Source: Bacteroidota bacterium (lineage in GTDB: Bacteria; Bacteroidota; Bacteroidia; J057). Taken from it: DNA of 5,137 nucleotides. Shown here piece by piece: positions 5,117 through 5,137 of this stretch (the stretch's first letter is position 1; each line of letters starts with the position of its first letter). The stretch lies in contig RDXT01000473.1 in assembly GCA_004292985.1 (NCBI GenBank), positions 1 through 5,137 of the forward strand, read 5' to 3'. The notes under the pieces were generated by a model. It ran no database searches. It was not told the DNA's origin and saw nothing but the letters and a program-made list of their open reading frames with translations. A program made the position numbers and the translations under genes.

Positions 5117-5137
5117 ATGAGCAAACTACCCTTGGTC
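5117..5137 (+). CDS. Possible start of a plus-strand gene (seven codons visible)
   Basis: ATG at 5117 opens a frame reading M-S-K-L-P-L-V to the window edge. The only support is its position about 26 bases after an exact -7 element and the absence of a minus-strand gene across this end. No family can be recognised from seven residues, and no clear ribosome binding site precedes it, which is usual in Bacteroidota. Confidence 0.35.

Noticed and set aside
1..5137. tRNA, rRNA, CRISPR array, riboswitch or defence system
   Set aside because: No cloverleaf, rRNA-like stretch, regularly spaced repeats, known riboswitch core or defence-protein motifs were recognised by reading; this was not tested by computation.

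Overview
The window looks like a chromosomal segment of a Bacteroidota bacterium. Two things point there: promoter candidates of the phylum's type (TTTG, about 18-21 bases, then TAnnTTTG), and starts without clear Shine-Dalgarno sequences, together with typical Bacteroidota versions of a Crp/Fnr regulator and of secreted proteins. The genes at 1-3600 are GC-rich. The gene at 3710-4933 is visibly AT-richer (one 60-base sample, 4321-4380, is about 42% GC).

All four well-supported genes lie on the minus strand, so the reading order is right to left. (1) 4933-3710 encodes a secreted protein of unknown function, with an N-terminal Cys-containing domain and two copies of what looks like one repeated domain. 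(2) 3582-3070 (open frame up to 3654) encodes a Crp/Fnr-family regulator with a good Bacteroidota promoter at 3702-3673. (3) 2996-2148 encodes an exported alpha/beta hydrolase of the BAAT C-terminal type. (4) 2040 to beyond base 1 encodes the first 680 residues of a large fusion: aminoglycoside-phosphotransferase-like kinase, then M23 metallopeptidase, then class III aminotransferase, which is cut by the window edge. A plus-strand gene may begin at 5117, but only seven codons are visible.

The most coherent signal is local regulation. The regulator has the FNR-type recognition-helix pattern E-x-x-S-R. Just after its stop codon, and in front of the hydrolase gene, lies a perfect TTGAT-N4-ATCAA palindrome, the sequence that pattern recognises in FNR. 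The regulator lacks the cysteine pattern of an Fe-S FNR and the usual cAMP-binding signature, so its signal is unknown. The three genes regulator, hydrolase and fusion enzyme may form one regulated unit; this is inference from order, strand and the palindrome.

The second signal is structural. The AT-richer gene is bracketed by repeats: an exact 18-base direct repeat (3673-3690 and 4840-4857), an exact 10-base inverted repeat (3700-3709 and 5042-5051) and a 10-base direct repeat (3694-3703 and 5070-5079). The left-hand copies are packed into 37 bases that also carry the regulator's promoter. This suggests past rearrangement or insertion here. No transposase, RNA gene or CRISPR array was seen.
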